From assembly GCF_037176765.1 (NCBI RefSeq), contig NC_090034.1, positions 91,287,000 to 91,350,999 on the forward strand: a stretch of DNA of 64,000 nt. The letters are read 5' to 3'. The notes beneath the pieces are model-generated. The model did not search any database, was not told where the DNA came from, and saw nothing but the letters and a program-made list of their open reading frames with translations. Positions 11,601 through 26,400 of this stretch are shown in pieces. How positions within the stretch are numbered: the stretch's first letter is position 1; each line of letters begins with the position of its first letter. The translations under genes were made by a program, and so were the position numbers. This stretch comes from Anolis sagrei (Eukaryota; Chordata; Lepidosauria; Squamata; Anolidae).

Positions 11601-14244
11601 GGGTAGGGCATTCCATAGCCGAGGGGCCACCACCGAGAAGGCCCTGTCTCTCGTCCCCGCCAACCGCGCCTGTGACGCTGGCGGGACCGAGAGCAGGGCC
11701 TCCCCGGACGATCTTAATGTCCTTGCCAGCTCATAGGAGGAGATGCGTTCGGAGAGGTAGGTGGGGCCGGAACCGTTTAGGGCTTTATAGGCTAAAGTGG
11801 AAGAAATTAATCTCTGGTCTGACCAGTTTTGTATTAATTGATATTGGTCAGCATTTTTAACACAGAGAATGCAGCAATTCTGAGAGACCAGGTTTTGAAT
11901 TGTAGCTTAACTCTTAAAACCCACTGGGTGATCTTCCGCAAGTCACACTCGGCAGCGGTCAACCTCCTCTGAATAACATTTGCCAAAATAACTGCTGATA
12001 GGTTCATTGTAGAGTTGCCATAATTCAGAAACAACTTAAAAGTATGCAACCAAAACAATAATTGTAACAACCAGAATGTGATTGACACCTTTTCTTTTTC
12101 ATATAGAATTTAGGGTCTCTACTTGGAGGTGGTAAGGGTGGCTTTATGGTAAGTCGATTAGCATTATTTCCTTCCATTCCTTCCTTATAATTATATTCTT
12201 CTTCCGCTCCTTCTGGAATTCAGTTACTAGTTACTGCTTCTGGAATATAAGATAAAAGCATATTTAATTTGCCCTCCTTCCATGCAATACTGTTGCCTTA
12301 ACAATCCTCAGAATGATTTAATATTCCTAAATATAAGCAACATGTGAGTACAGTGATCCCATTTGGCTTATTTTGTCTGCACTTATTTTGTCCCCACATC
12401 CTGGGATGGACTTATGAGGGTGTTTTGTATTGGGTTTTATTTGTGGGCTTTCTAAGACAAAAATCTGTCAAAAATCTTTTCTGCCTAGAAGATGATGGAA
12501 CCCCCTTACCAAAAAAAAAAAAAAAAGCTGGGTGTTATGTAATTGAATCTTCTTCATAGAATCATAGAGTTGGAAGAGACCTCTTGGACCATCCAGCCCA
12601 ACCACTTGCCAAGGAGCAGGAAAAAATGCATTCAGTGCATTCAATGCAGATGGCCATCCAGCCTCTGCTTAAAAGCCTCCAAAGAAAGGGCCTCCACCAC
12701 ACTCTGGGGTAGAGAATTCCACTGCTGAAGCGCTCTCACTATTAGGAAGTTCTTCCTCATGTTCGGTGGAATCTCCTTTCCTGTAGTTTGAAGCCATTGT
12801 TCTGTGTCCTAGTCTCCAGAGCAGCAGAAAACAGCCCTCTTCCCTCCTCCCTATGATTTTCCCTCACATATTGATACATGGCCATCATGTCTCCTCTCAG
12901 CCTTCTCTTCTGCAGGCTAAACATGCCCAGCTCTTTAAGATGCTCCTCATAGGGCTTGTTCTCCGGACCCTGGATCATTTTAGTTGCTCTCCTCCAGACA
13001 CATTCCAGCAGGTTAACATCTCTCTTCAATTGCAGTGCCCAGAATTGGACACAGTGTGATTACAGGTGTGGTCTGACCAAGGCAGAATAGAGGGGTAGCA
13101 TTTATTTATTTATTTACACCATTTCTACCCCGCCTTTCTCACCCCCGAGGGGGGACTCAGGGCGGCTAACACAGGCAACAATTCAATGCCAACAGTATCA
13201 AAACAACAATATAAAACAGCAATATAAAATCCATTACATAACAATTAAACAGTGATATTAATTAAAATTACATAACCACATAGAACAGATCACATAATCA
13301 CAGGTCATAAAGCCATTTCCACTTTTCAAACAATCCTATTGTCCGAGTTCAGTGCCTAAAGTGCTGTTGTGCCCACTAGCCAAAGGCCTGGCTCCAAAAC
13401 CACGTCTTTAGTTTTTTCCTAAAAGTAAGGAGGGAGGACGCCGATCTAATCTCATTGGGGAGCAAATTCCATAAGCGGGGGGTCACCACCGAGAAGGCCG
13501 TGTCCCTCATCCCCACCAGACGCGTTTGAGACGCTGTTGAGACCGAGAGTAAGGCCCCCCAGTAGATCTTAAATTACAAGGTGACTTCCCTGTATCTAGA
13601 AACTATACTATTTATGCATGCCAAAATCCCTTTTTTTAAGCTGCCACATGACATTGTTGGCTCATGTTTAACTTGTTGTCCACATGAGCCAAATCCAACA
13701 GTGTCATGTGACAGCTAAAAAAGCCAGTGGCCCTAAATCCTGTCTTGCTAACTTCATGGTAGTTCAACAAAGGACCTCAGGACACTGCTCAAACTAAGTG
13801 TCCTAGAACCTTCTTTGGAGATGGAGCCCCATGGCAGCCTCCAGACGACATTGCCTTTGGCTTCACCCCCAACTGGGATACAGGCGTTGCCAGACACTTT
13901 CCCAGCAACACAGGAGGTTTCTCATGTTATGCTGGCTCCAATGAAGCCAGCACTATCCTCCCAGTGAGGATGATGCTTTCCCAGAGGGAACTGCATGTGA
14001 GATGACAGATTTGCCCTGCTGCTTCCTCTTTCCTCACTGGAAGCCTTTATGATAAGGTAGAAAGTTTAATAATATTTGTAACAGCCTGAGAAAAATCACA
14101 AAGCATCCTAAAACATTTTGGGATGTTCTATAGTAGTATCCCATCCTAGCAAACTAAATGCAAGTTAAATATTTAAAAGGAGTGAGCTTGTCGAGGAAGA
14201 CCTGTTAGTCAGCATACTATCACATTCAAGTCTGTAAGTTTAAG

Positions 14245-14337
<93 letters not shown>

Positions 14338-14459
14338 GACACACGCACACACTAGCCATCCCCTGCCATGCGGCCCAGTCTGTGGCCCAGTCTGTGCATA
14401 TGTGTTTTGTGTGTGTATATATATGTGTATATGTGTGTATATATATTTTTGTATCTGTA

Positions 14460-14491
<32 letters not shown>

Positions 14492-17400
14492 TTTTGTGTG
14501 TATATGTGGTGTTGTGCATGCGTTGTAATGTGTTTTTTTGTTTTTTGGCTTTTTAAGTATCTTTTGCTGTGTTTTTCTGTGTTTTATGAGTGATGGTAAC
14601 TCGTTGGCCTGATAGGTATATTGTGTCCAAATTTGGTGTCAATTCATCCAGTGGTTTTTGAGTTGTGTTAATCCCACAAACGAACATTACATTTTTATTT
14701 ATATAGATATGTATATATATTTCTGTTGTGTAAACAAAGTATAAAAGAAAAGCTGCCCAGAAAACTCCCTAAACAAGAAGTCTTGCCATCTTGAAATGAA
14801 AACTTATAACCATAATATGGCAACAAGTCTGGAGGCCAAAACATTGCTCAATGAATGCATAAGGTACATTTCCTCACCAAATAATAACCAAGGGCAGTCG
14901 GTCTAATGTTATGGGGTGTGTTACACAATACACAGGCATTTCCCTCCAATGTGCCAGGGATCAGTATGATACTTGTGCCCAGGCATGTAGCCGGAGGGGG
15001 GGGGGATTTGGGGGCTTAACCCCTCCCCCCGAAATTCTCATGGTGGTCTGCAAAAAGACCTTACTGGTACATTATTTAAACTGTTATGTTTATTCATATC
15101 ATGATCTGATCACCATGCTCAATATATGTCATATGTATTGGGGTAACGATACAAAAGCTTTGCTAGTGTAGACCCTCTTTCACTCAAACTCAACCCCCCC
15201 CCCACCAGAATCAAACTCAGCCCCCCCCCCCCCCCCCAATCAAAATCCTGGCTACAGACCTGCTTGTGCCATATTGTTACCATATCCAGCTATGGATTTT
15301 TTTTTGTGATCTGTTAACCAATAGTTCATAGACTGCCACTACTCCATCAGCAACAGCTTTGAGCAACATTGGTGGAGTATGTCTCTGAGAGGGAGGCTTT
15401 AACATTTACATTAAATAAAGTAACAACTTGATTCCCCCTTTTTAGAGCATGCTACCTCTGCTTGCAGAAGTAATGGGTGGTGGTGGTGATGATGATGAAG
15501 AAGATGATGGTGTCATGGTAAGGAACCAATGAGCTTATTTTCATTTTGGTTGACATTGGGCATCAGGGTAGCCAGAAAAGTATCAAGCTTTCTTCTTCCT
15601 CGGTGAAAAGAATGGATTCTGATTCTGGGTGATGCAACTACAGCAGAGAGGGAAGGCATGAAGGGCAAAAGACTGATATGGGAGCAGGCATGTAGCCGGG
15701 CGGGGGGGGGGGGGGGGGCTTGAGGGGCTTCAGCCCCCCCCAAAAAAATTCTCATGGTGGTTCGCGAAAAGGCCTTACTGGTACATTATTTAAACTGTTA
15801 TGGTTATTCATATCATGATCTGATCACCATACTCAATATATCCCATATGCATGGGGGTATTGGGGTAACGATACAAAAGGTTTGCTAGGCTAGACCCTCT
15901 TTCACTCAGACTCAGCCCCCCCCCCCGAAACTCAGCCCTCCCGAAACTCCCCCTGAAAAGTTTTTAGCCCCCCCCCCCCCCAAAGTCTAAAAGAGAAGGA
16001 GATTAGAGAGGACACAGCTGGGAAATGAGGGGCAGTAGAAAGGCAAATGCAACAAAACTAGAAAATGGGAAGGAGGCAGTAAGAATGAGCTAAGATGGAG
16101 GAAAGGAATAAAGGAAAAACAAGAGATGAAAGTCTTACAAAGGGACATGTGCAGAGCATAAGCTAAAAACCAACTGGAGGGAGAAGAGGCAATGGAGAAG
16201 ACTTAAAGTACATTGAAGCCACTAGCTGTTGAAAAGACAAAAGAAAATGGTATGTCATTTGAAAGCCTGGGGACAAAGAGTATAAAATATTAATCATGTC
16301 TTATCATTCAGGGAAGTATATATAATATATAAACAATGGTGTTCCCTTTGTGGGGAGAAGGGCAGGGTAGAAATGAATGAAATAAAATAAATAAATAAAT
16401 ATAAAAGTAAGATTTATTGAGGCAAATGAAGGAAGAATGAGATTTCTTAGCCCTTTGATAAAAAAAAAATTGAGGTGAAGTCATGGAATGTGTACATGTA
16501 ATGATATTTTCCTTTCCTCATAGAATCCATTGGTCATGTTTGGAGGTGGTAGAATGTCTGGTCTACTGGTAAGGAACTAATGACATTTAAAATATTTGGC
16601 CTACTGTTTTTCATTATTATTTAAGGAGCCCGTGGTGGTGTTAAAGTGCTGCTGAACTTGCTGACCAAAAGGTCACAGGTTCAAATCCGGGTAGTGGTGT
16701 GAGCTCCTGCTGTTAGCCCCAGCTTCTGCCAACCTAGCAGTTCAAAAACATGCAAATGTGAGTAGATCAATAGGTACCACTCCGACGGGAAGGTAACGGT
16801 GCTCCATGCAGTCATGCTGGCCACAAGACCTTGGAGGATAACGCTGGCTCTTGGTTGAGCACCAACCCCCAGAGTTGGACACAACTGGATTTAATGTCAG
16901 GGAAAACCTTTACTTATACCATTTCATTCTTTATTAAAACGTGTAGTTGGTACATCATTTACTTACATTTACTGGGTGTTGTTGATAGATTTTTCTTTTA
17001 AAAGATCTGACTGATGCAGTGTCTGAGCAGTGTCTTCCCTTGGTGGGGGCCGCCCAACTGGAAAGCCATTTTGAAATGTTAGACAAAATGTTCCATGGAA
17101 TGAGGTGATGTGATGATTTTTGCGCAGAAAATAATATTTCTGCAAAGAAATGTTATTTCTTGGTGTATATCATTTTATTACTTGGGTAGAAAAATATTAG
17201 TTTCTGAGCAGAAAATGCTGATTTCTGAGGAGACAATGCAGCACGCACACACAAATTGTGTGCAGATTTTGCACAAAATAAATTACAAACTATTACCCGT
17301 CTTCAAGAGTGATGCAATTTTCAAAATTCTCTTGCACTGGGGAAAAATGGACAAAATTGTAGTTGCTTCTGTCATGGAGCCTTCTCCAATCCGGCCTGCT

Positions 17401-20400
17401 CTGTTTCTCCCTTCACCATTTCCTTCTGGAATAAAGTTAGGTATTAATTCTATCTCCAGAATGGAATAGAATTGAGCAGTGGTTCTCAACCTGTGGGTTC
17501 CTAGGTGTTTTGACCCCCAACTCCCTGAAATCCCAGCCAGTTTACCAGTCGTTAGGATTTCTGGGAGTTGAAGACCCAAACATCTGAGGACCCACAGGTT
17601 GAGAAACAGTGGAATTGAGCATTGTCTTTTCCTTTGTCAAAAGCCAAATATGCTTGCAATTACCTCAAAGCTTAGTAACACCTACAAAGTGGCAGACACA
17701 TCCTACTTTCCAAGGAAGGAAGGAAGGAAGGAAGGAAGGAAGGAAGGAAGGAAGGGGTAGCATGGTGGCCAGTGATCCTAACAGTACTGGTGCCCACTTC
17801 TAAGACTACAAGTCATTGCCTTCTTTTATGAAAATTGTTGTCCGGGCATTAAGAGCCATGGAGAAGAGCACCACACCATTACCTGGGCCAGCCCAGACAT
17901 ACATGCAGAAGGCCAAATTCCTGGCCTAAAACAAAGGAAGTCACAAAAGGTATCATATCGATAGATACAAATATGTGAGCTGATCCCTTACCATATTTAG
18001 CTAGAAATAAGCCTATGTATACATATTTAGAATTGTATTACTAGAGTGGGCTATATTTCTTTCCCTTTCCTTCTAGAAAATGTTTGGGAGAGGTATTTCT
18101 ATGTTTGGAAAAGGTGATGATGATGATGACAATGATGATGATGATGGTGATGTTGAAAATGGCAGAAGAATCAATCCTCTGGTAAGGAGTAATCTGTTTT
18201 GCTTTTGGGGTTATTCGTGTGAACCTTGAGATTATGAACACTATCATGCAATATTGCTGTATGGATTCACAACATAGCATTACAGATCTGTAACTGGTTT
18301 GTAATCACTAATGCTACGCACAATTGGCCTTCCACATATGCAGATTGAACTTTTAAGCATTTGATTAATTTCAGATTTAACTAATATGTTGTCTCTAAAA
18401 ATGTCTAGATTCTCCAGCATGACTCTGTGGTCAACTTCCATGAGATGTTGACCATAAAGTCAAGATGGAAGACCTAGAGATTCCCAGAAAGGTTTTCTCT
18501 TAGGTTAAAAAATAATTAATGGTCTCCCCACTTCCACAGGGGCCCTGCATCCCTAACCCCCATGAAAGTGGGGCCTGCTGTGCTCATGATTGTGGATCTA
18601 TTTCTGCAATTGTAAATACTCTCCCTAAATCTACCTATTTCTATAAGCAGTACTGAGCACTGGAGATCTGTTTACTGGTGACTGAAATGCAACGGGATGA
18701 CTTTGCCAGCCCTCTATTGAGGTTGTGATGTGGAGGATATGCAATGGAGGTCCTCCTTGTGTTTGTTGCAGCTTTGCTTACTAGTAGGACAGCACTGGAA
18801 ATGTCTACTTGTTACAGCTCTATATTTCTTCATTGGATTTTTTTTTGAGAGATGACAAATAATTATTTTAAATAGACACAGAAATAAATAACTATGAAGA
18901 ATGACCGGACATGTTTCCTTTCTTTTTATAGACCATGTTTGGGAAGCCAAAACATATCATGGTAAGTAAATATTCATTATAGTCCTAGCACTGTCATTAT
19001 TCTCAAATACCTGTAGGCCTTTCAGGGTTTTTCTAGGAACAGTGACCTGCAAGTCTGACTGCCTGTCAGGGGTAAAAAAAATGAACAGTCATATTTATTA
19101 TAAAATCTGTTTATGTGCTGTTCAAATATAACGTCACAGAGTGGGCAAGGATCATAGAATAATAGAGTTGGAAAAGACCACATGGACCATCTAGTCTAAC
19201 CTCCTAACATGCAGGAAAAGCACAATCAAAACACCTCCAACAGATGGCCATCCAACCTCTGTTTAAAAAGCTTCCAAGGAAGGAGCTTCCACCAGTCTAT
19301 GAGGCAGAGTTCCACCATTGAATGGCTCTTACAGTCAGAATGTTCTTCCTAATGTTCAGGTGGAATCTCCTTTCTTGCAATTTGAACCCATTGCTCCAAG
19401 TTCTAGTTTCCAGGGCAGCAGAAAATAAGGCAGTCCCCTCTTTTTTGTGGGAACCAGAACAAAACCATTAGCCTCACCCTATGGATATATTTCCAAGTCC
19501 TACTTTGCTAATGTCTCGTCTAGTGAAGGTGTCTGTATGTTTGAATACCCTAATGGACAATCTGCATGTAACCAAACTGATTTCTCAGTTGTCACCGGAA
19601 CAGAACCCATGAGATATACATCCAAAAGCAGTTTCATGAGAACAGAATTTGTTCACCTCAGAGATGCTGCTCTTCCTCAAGCAATGGGGAAAATGACATC
19701 AGCTAAGAAATCTGCAAAAGGCACTATAGAAAAGAGATGGAAAGAATGGCTAGAATCCTCAGTTGCAGTCTACGTTATGTAACTTTATGTATAACTACTA
19801 GCTAGCTACACAGCATTGTCAGTAAAGAGCCTTATTAGTAAATTGTGAAGTTGCATAGTAAATTGTGAAGTTGCATACCAGGAAAACTGAAAAGAGTGTT
19901 CCAATGTGCATTGGACTCTATCAATGCACATCTAGACTTCCTAGGTGGTTTTCCAACATTAACTGGGCCACGTTGTGTATCAGGGTCCATTGTGCATTTG
20001 GTCCTAATGTATATCAGTCATAGGATCATAGAATCATAGAGTTGGAAGAGACCTTGTGGGCCATCAAGTCGAAAATCACTTCTTGGCAGGGGGTTGAACT
20101 AGATGGCCCACAAAGTCATGATATGGGTTGGTCACTTTGATGATTCCTTGACATAATAACCTAACATGATAAGGGACACTGCAAAACTGTTTGGTTCTAT
20201 TTCTGGCAGAAGTAAGTGCATATACTAAGATGTAAACCTCTAAGTGAATTCTGGGCAATATTTGTAATTATACTGTTCTAGCTCAAAATCCATGTTTTCC
20301 TGTTGGGAAAAATAATAAACCAGTGAAAAATTTCTCACACAATTTTCTCCCCATATTTGATTATTTTGAAATGTAGAAGAAGACTAATTCTGTCTAAACA

Positions 20401-23400
20401 ATTACTGATTCTGTGGAGAAAATAATTTCCTTGGCAGGAAATATGGTTTCTTGTGTTGGAAATCTGTTTTCTACACAAATAATTGTGTGTGTGTGTGTGT
20501 GGGGGGGGGGGGTGCCCAAAGATAGATGTCTTCACATGTCCAATAGAGAGGCTGACACTTTATCTTCCCATTCTAGGCCATGTTCCCTATGTTTGGAGGA
20601 ATCAGTGGTGATGACAACGAGGATGATGGTGGACCAATGGTAAGCAACTATCCATTTCATACTTTCAGTGCTATTTTTTTACACACACACACACACAAAA
20701 ATAAAGAGAAGAAATCTTGATACACCCTTGATGCAATTGTGACTTAGCTTGTAACATTACTCAATGAACTCTAATTTATGTTCTAAACACCCAGCAAACT
20801 GAGGCACTATTTCAACACAAATGAGCATGTAAATAGGCTTATATCACTCCCCAAAATAGCACCCCTCGCCCACTTCCATTTTGGTGAGTATATTGATTAG
20901 GATGCGGTTGATTTATCATAGAAAAACTACCTATAATATTTGTTGAAAATCCTTTTGGAAGCAAAAAAAAAACCCTCCTATTTTCACTTGATTGACATAA
21001 ATCTTTCTCTAGGTAACATCTCAAGGATCTGAAATTTTATCTGAAAGTAAAAAACTATGACTACGAGTAAAGTGAGACAAGATAGTCATGAGCTAGAATC
21101 CTCTCTATTTCAACTAGATTAGATCCATTGAATGTGAACATGTGGGTAAATTGCATTGGTCCAATGGTTCTAATACAACATACTTGGATTTAGTCCAATA
21201 GAATAGTTGATGAAGGAATTATGGGGCTCAAAATTTCACAAAAGTATGTGGGAGGTTATAATCACAGAAAAAAAAGATGAGAACTGGAATGGTCAACTGT
21301 GGAAGGAAGGAAGGAATTTTTCCCTTACTGGAACTTTTTGTTCTTTCAAGCCTGTTGATGCCATCATCTTGTTCATGAGCTGTGCCATTTTAGCTACTAA
21401 GCACTGGTTTTATGTAAGTGACTATGGCCTTTTTTCCCTTGTAGAAACTAGGAGGTCATTTTAGTAGATGGAGGTCACAGGTGAGTCATTCTTCTTGATC
21501 CACTCTTTTACTATTTTCTTGTAACAATTTCATGTTAATTTTGTGTTCTTTTTGTAAAGCACTGTTTTTTATTTGGCTTGAGGATGCTCTACAATAGTTG
21601 TTCTTAACCTTCTAATACCGCGACACCTTAATACAGTTCCTCATGTTGTGGTGACCCCAAACCATAAAATTATTTTTGTTGCTACTTCATAACTGTTATG
21701 AATCATCATGTAAATATCTGATATGCAGGATGTATTTTCATTCGATGGACCAAATTTGGCACAAATACACAATACACCCAATTTTGAATACCTGTGAGGT
21801 TGGAATGGATTGATTTTGTCATTTGGGAGTTGTAGTTACTGGGATTTATAGTACACCTATAATCAAAGAGCATTCTGAACTCCACTAACAATGGAATTGA
21901 ACCAAACTTGGGACACAGAGCTCCCATGAACATCGGAAAATAAGAGTTTGGTGGGCATTGATGGAGTTGTAGTTCACTTATATCCAGAGAGCATTGTGGA
22001 TTCAAACAGTGATGGATCTGGACCAAACTTGGCATGAATACTCAATATGCACAAATGTGAACACTAGGGTACAATAGACCTTGACATTTGGGATTTGTAG
22101 TTACTGGAATTTATAGTTCACCTACAATCAAAGAGCATCCAGAACCCCACCAATGATAGAATTGGGCCAAACTTCCCACACAGAATCCCCATGACCAACA
22201 GAAAATACTGTGTTTTCTGATGGTCTTTGCCAACCCCTCTGACACTCCCTCATGACCCCCACAGGGGTTGCGACCCCCAGGTTGAGAAACACTGCTCTAC
22301 AACAACAGTAACAATCAAACATCCTGGAACTTTGTGGGAAGACACATTGTGTGTGTGTGTAAAAACAACTTGTACCATGTACCTGCTTTGTACAGAAAAT
22401 GATTTGAGTTTTTCTACACAGAGTAATTCTTCTGTAACCCTTCAAATATACAGATAATATTATGGCAGGGGAAAAGTAATGTAGTTTCATGTCTTCACAT
22501 TCCTTTGGCCAGATTGTCACAATACTTTAGCTATCTAATCTATGCAGTATTTTATGTGGTGAAATGAAGTTTTATGTGCATACTATGCTAGAAAAGATGA
22601 GACTGATGAAAAAGTTCAACAGGTTGGCATAATTCTTATGGGGTAATTTATTCCACCACTACCTTGCCCACAGACATACTGACATCATACTCCTGTGGCT
22701 ACCATTTCCCCCACATAAATTAGGAGGCACAGCAAAATCTAGTAGAAGGTCTCTTGTTTCAGGCTTGTTATCTGCAATGAAAAATGCATGCTATGATTTT
22801 TTTTTCCTCCTCTTCTCTTTCTAGGGTGGAAAAAAGAGAAGAGGCAAGGTATGCTTTCAAGAACCATTATGCTTACTTTCAGGTCTTCAGTTTAGATGTG
22901 AGGTGTCAAAGAGAAATGTGAGCACAGGAAGACTGACAAAATGAAACAAAACTAACAAAATGAAGTTCAACAGGGGCAAATGCAAAATACGCCACTTAGG
23001 CAGAAAAAATAAAATGCATACATACAGAATGGGAGACGCCTGGCTCAATAGCAGTACGTGGGGAAAAGATCTTGCAGTCTTTGTGGACAACAAGTTAAAC
23101 ATGGGTCAACAATGCCATGTGATGACAAAAAAGGCCAATGGGATTTTGGCCTGCATAAATAGGAGTATAATGTCTAGATACAGGGAAGTCATGCTACCCC
23201 TCTATTCTGCCTTGGTCAGAGCACACCTGGAGTCACACTGTGTCCAATTCCAGGCACAGCAATTAAAGGGAGATGTTGGCAGGCTGGAATGTATTCAGAG
23301 GAGAGCAACTCAAATCATCAAGGGTCTGGAGAACAAGCCCTATGAGGAGTGGCTTAAAGAGCTGGGAATGTTTAGCCTGCAGAAGAGAAAGCTGAGAGGA

Positions 23401-26400
23401 GACATGATGAGGACCATGTATATATATGTGAGGAGAAGTCATAGGGAGCAGGGAGCAAGCTTATTTTCTGCTGCCCTGGAGACTAGGACGTGGAACAATG
23501 GCTTCAAACTATGGGAAAGGAGATTCCACCTGAACCTTAGGAAGAACTTTCTGGCTGTGAGAGCAGTGGAACTCGCTGTCCCAGAGTGTGGTGGAGGGTA
23601 CTTCTTTGGAGACTTTTAAGCAGAGGCTGGATGGCCATCTGTCTGGGGTGCTTTGAATGCAACTTTCCTGGCAGGGAGTTGGACTGGATGGCCCAAGAGG
23701 TCTCTTCCAACTCTATGATTCTAGGAGAAGAATAGAGAAGTAACTGATGATGCTTTCCACTTTGCCCTTGAGCACCTTAAGAGACAAAATATGGTTAGGA
23801 TATTCGGATTTTATCAGTTCATAGAAGGAAGTAGCCAGAAATGAGGCAGCTCTGGCAATATCACTTTTCCTGGTCAGTGAGATTTGGGATGTGAATCTTC
23901 AGGCCCTTCGACAGTAGCAAATAATATGCTCTGCCCAACTTACTGGGTGGTTGTGGGATGGGTGTCCTCCACCCGCCATGGTGCCGGTGGGAATGGAGCG
24001 AGCTTCACCTTCCCAGAAACCCTCCTTGTGCAGCTGGTAAGTTTCCCACCATCACCTCTGATCCCCCCCCCCCCCCAAAGCGACAGGCAGCCTTCTTAAG
24101 GCCACACCATGCTGCTCGCGGGCAGCACATCTTTGGATTATCAAGGCAGATAAATAATCATAATCATAATCATAATAATCCTTTATTTATATACCACCCT
24201 ATCTCCCCTAGAAGACTCAGAGCGGTTTCCACATATGCAAAAATACAAAATACATACAACGTGAAACATAAAACATAAGCATATACAATTAATACAACAT
24301 ATCTATTAAAACCAATTTAGAAGCCAATTCCACTCTCTTCTTTCATGCAAGGTAAGCTACTAGGGCCAAAATTCCGATAAAGAGCCTAAGCTGTTGGGCG
24401 GACTGGGTTGAAGTTAGTGCAGAGAAAAGGGAAGCATGGGACCAACAGGAGCCAGTCTCAGCAATGGCCATACTGGGGAGACTGGGCCACTCATTTCCAG
24501 GGCCAATTGAAGGACTATTTGAAGGGTCTGGGCTGGAAGAGATAGTGCTCTCAAATGGAAGGGGACTAGGGCAATGGATGGAGTGCAAGACCAAGTCCTA
24601 ACTGTTGGGCAAGAGCTTGGAACTTGAGACTAGTCAATTTTCGAAGGCCTGATGAAACCACCAAGTTCTTACGAGAAGAGGTAAGTAATGGAGCTTGCCT
24701 TATCTCCTTGGGGAGGGCATTCCAGAGTCAGGGGGCCACCACCGAGAAGGCCCTTTCCCTTGTCCCCACCGACTTAAGACAGAGGTGGAAGCGAGAGGAG
24801 GGCCTCCCCGGTAGATTTTAGAATATGAGCCAGTTCATAGAGGGAGATATGATTGTGAAGATAGGCGGGGCCTGAACTGTGAAGGGCTTTATAGGTCATC
24901 ACCTGCACCTCATTTCTGGCACCTTGAATTTGGCTCGGCAATGTATCGGCAGCCATTATCAGCTTTGAACTGGTTTATCTGAGTGAGTCTATAATCCAGT
25001 TCAAAGCAAATAATCTGGATTTTATACAACTTCATCATTCTCACTCAATGAAAACAAATCTTCATCACTTGAGGTATTGCAAGATATTTGCCAAGAGTTC
25101 TCATATTTTTTTTACAAACTTACCATGACACAAAATGATAATAGTGATCTAACACTGAAGTGCATTTTCTTGTGTTGCTTAGAAGTGCTTTGCTTCACAG
25201 CAAGAATACAGTAGATAGCCATTTTGTGTCAAGACCTGTTTGTGTGTATCACACAAACCTCGACCCAAAACAAAGTGCTCCTTGTTTCATTCCGACCTTG
25301 GAAAAAAACAACGATTTTGTGATTTGTCAGTAAGATGTCATGACAGATCAAAAATGCCACAATCCCACAAAGGAGCTCAGGCCAATGTTTCCAACATTTT
25401 CAGAAACCAAGGAATCATTTTGACTGTTTTCTTTCTCTTTTAGGGTAGAAAACGTTGGCAGGATGGGAAAAAGGTAAAGCTGAATCATAGGAGAATAATA
25501 CCAGCACTTCCTAACTATGTTGGGGAATATGATAGGACCTTTGCTTTCCTTATGGATGTAAAGGGTAGGGGTGGCTATCAGGTGCCCCTGAATAAATGGT
25601 TGGATTGTACCATCAACATCATTGGCTATGCTCGCTAGGTCTGCTAGGATTTATGGTGAAGTGACATCTGGAGAACTCCACACTTCAGCTGAGGGGGAGT
25701 TTCAGATGGAACTTTTATTCAGTCTTATTATTTTATCTCCAGAGTTAATGCTGACTTTTAAAATGTTTGACATTTATTGCAGGGAAAGAAACCTAAAGAA
25801 GAGCCAGAAGAGGTAAGTATCAAATGAAGGTTTTGACTCTTGCCCTCTCCCCATAAAATGAATGAGCACTGTCTTTAAGGTTTCTGGTTATCCAGAATTT
25901 GCTCTAGATTAAGCACTTTGTCAAACACCAGTGCAGAAATAGTAAAAAGACACATATTCATCACAATCAAAAATGAAGCGGAGCTAGGAGTCTTGTGATG
26001 GAAATATTAAGGTGGTACCTTTGTGATTTTGTGTGTGAGTGTCAGGAGCAAGTTGAGAAACTGCAAGTCGTTTCTGGTGTGAGAGAATTGGCCATCTGCA
26101 AGGACATTGCCCAAGGAACACCCAGATGTTTGATGTTTTACCATCTTTCTGGGAGGTTTTTCTCATGTTCCTGCATGGGGAGCTGGAGCTGACAGAAGGA
26201 ACTCAACCCGCTCTCCCTGGATTTGAAATGCTGTCAGTCAGCAGTCCAGCTGGCACAAATAATAATATAATAATAACTTTTTTTACCCTGCCTCCATCTC
26301 CCCAAGGGGATTCAGGGTGGCTTACAAAAGGACAGGCCCAAAAAAAACTGGTTAAAATATGCATCAAAAACAAGCAACGTCAAACATTAATAAATATAAA

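Noticed and set aside
16625-16919. tRNA gene suggested by a B-box motif
   Set aside because: It is the tRNA-derived head of a SINE with a BovB-like tail; no cloverleaf was evident.
24016-24040. Plus exon candidate between CTTCCCAG and GTAAGT
   Set aside because: 20 nt would break the phase-0 chain of gene 1, and the surroundings look repeat-derived.
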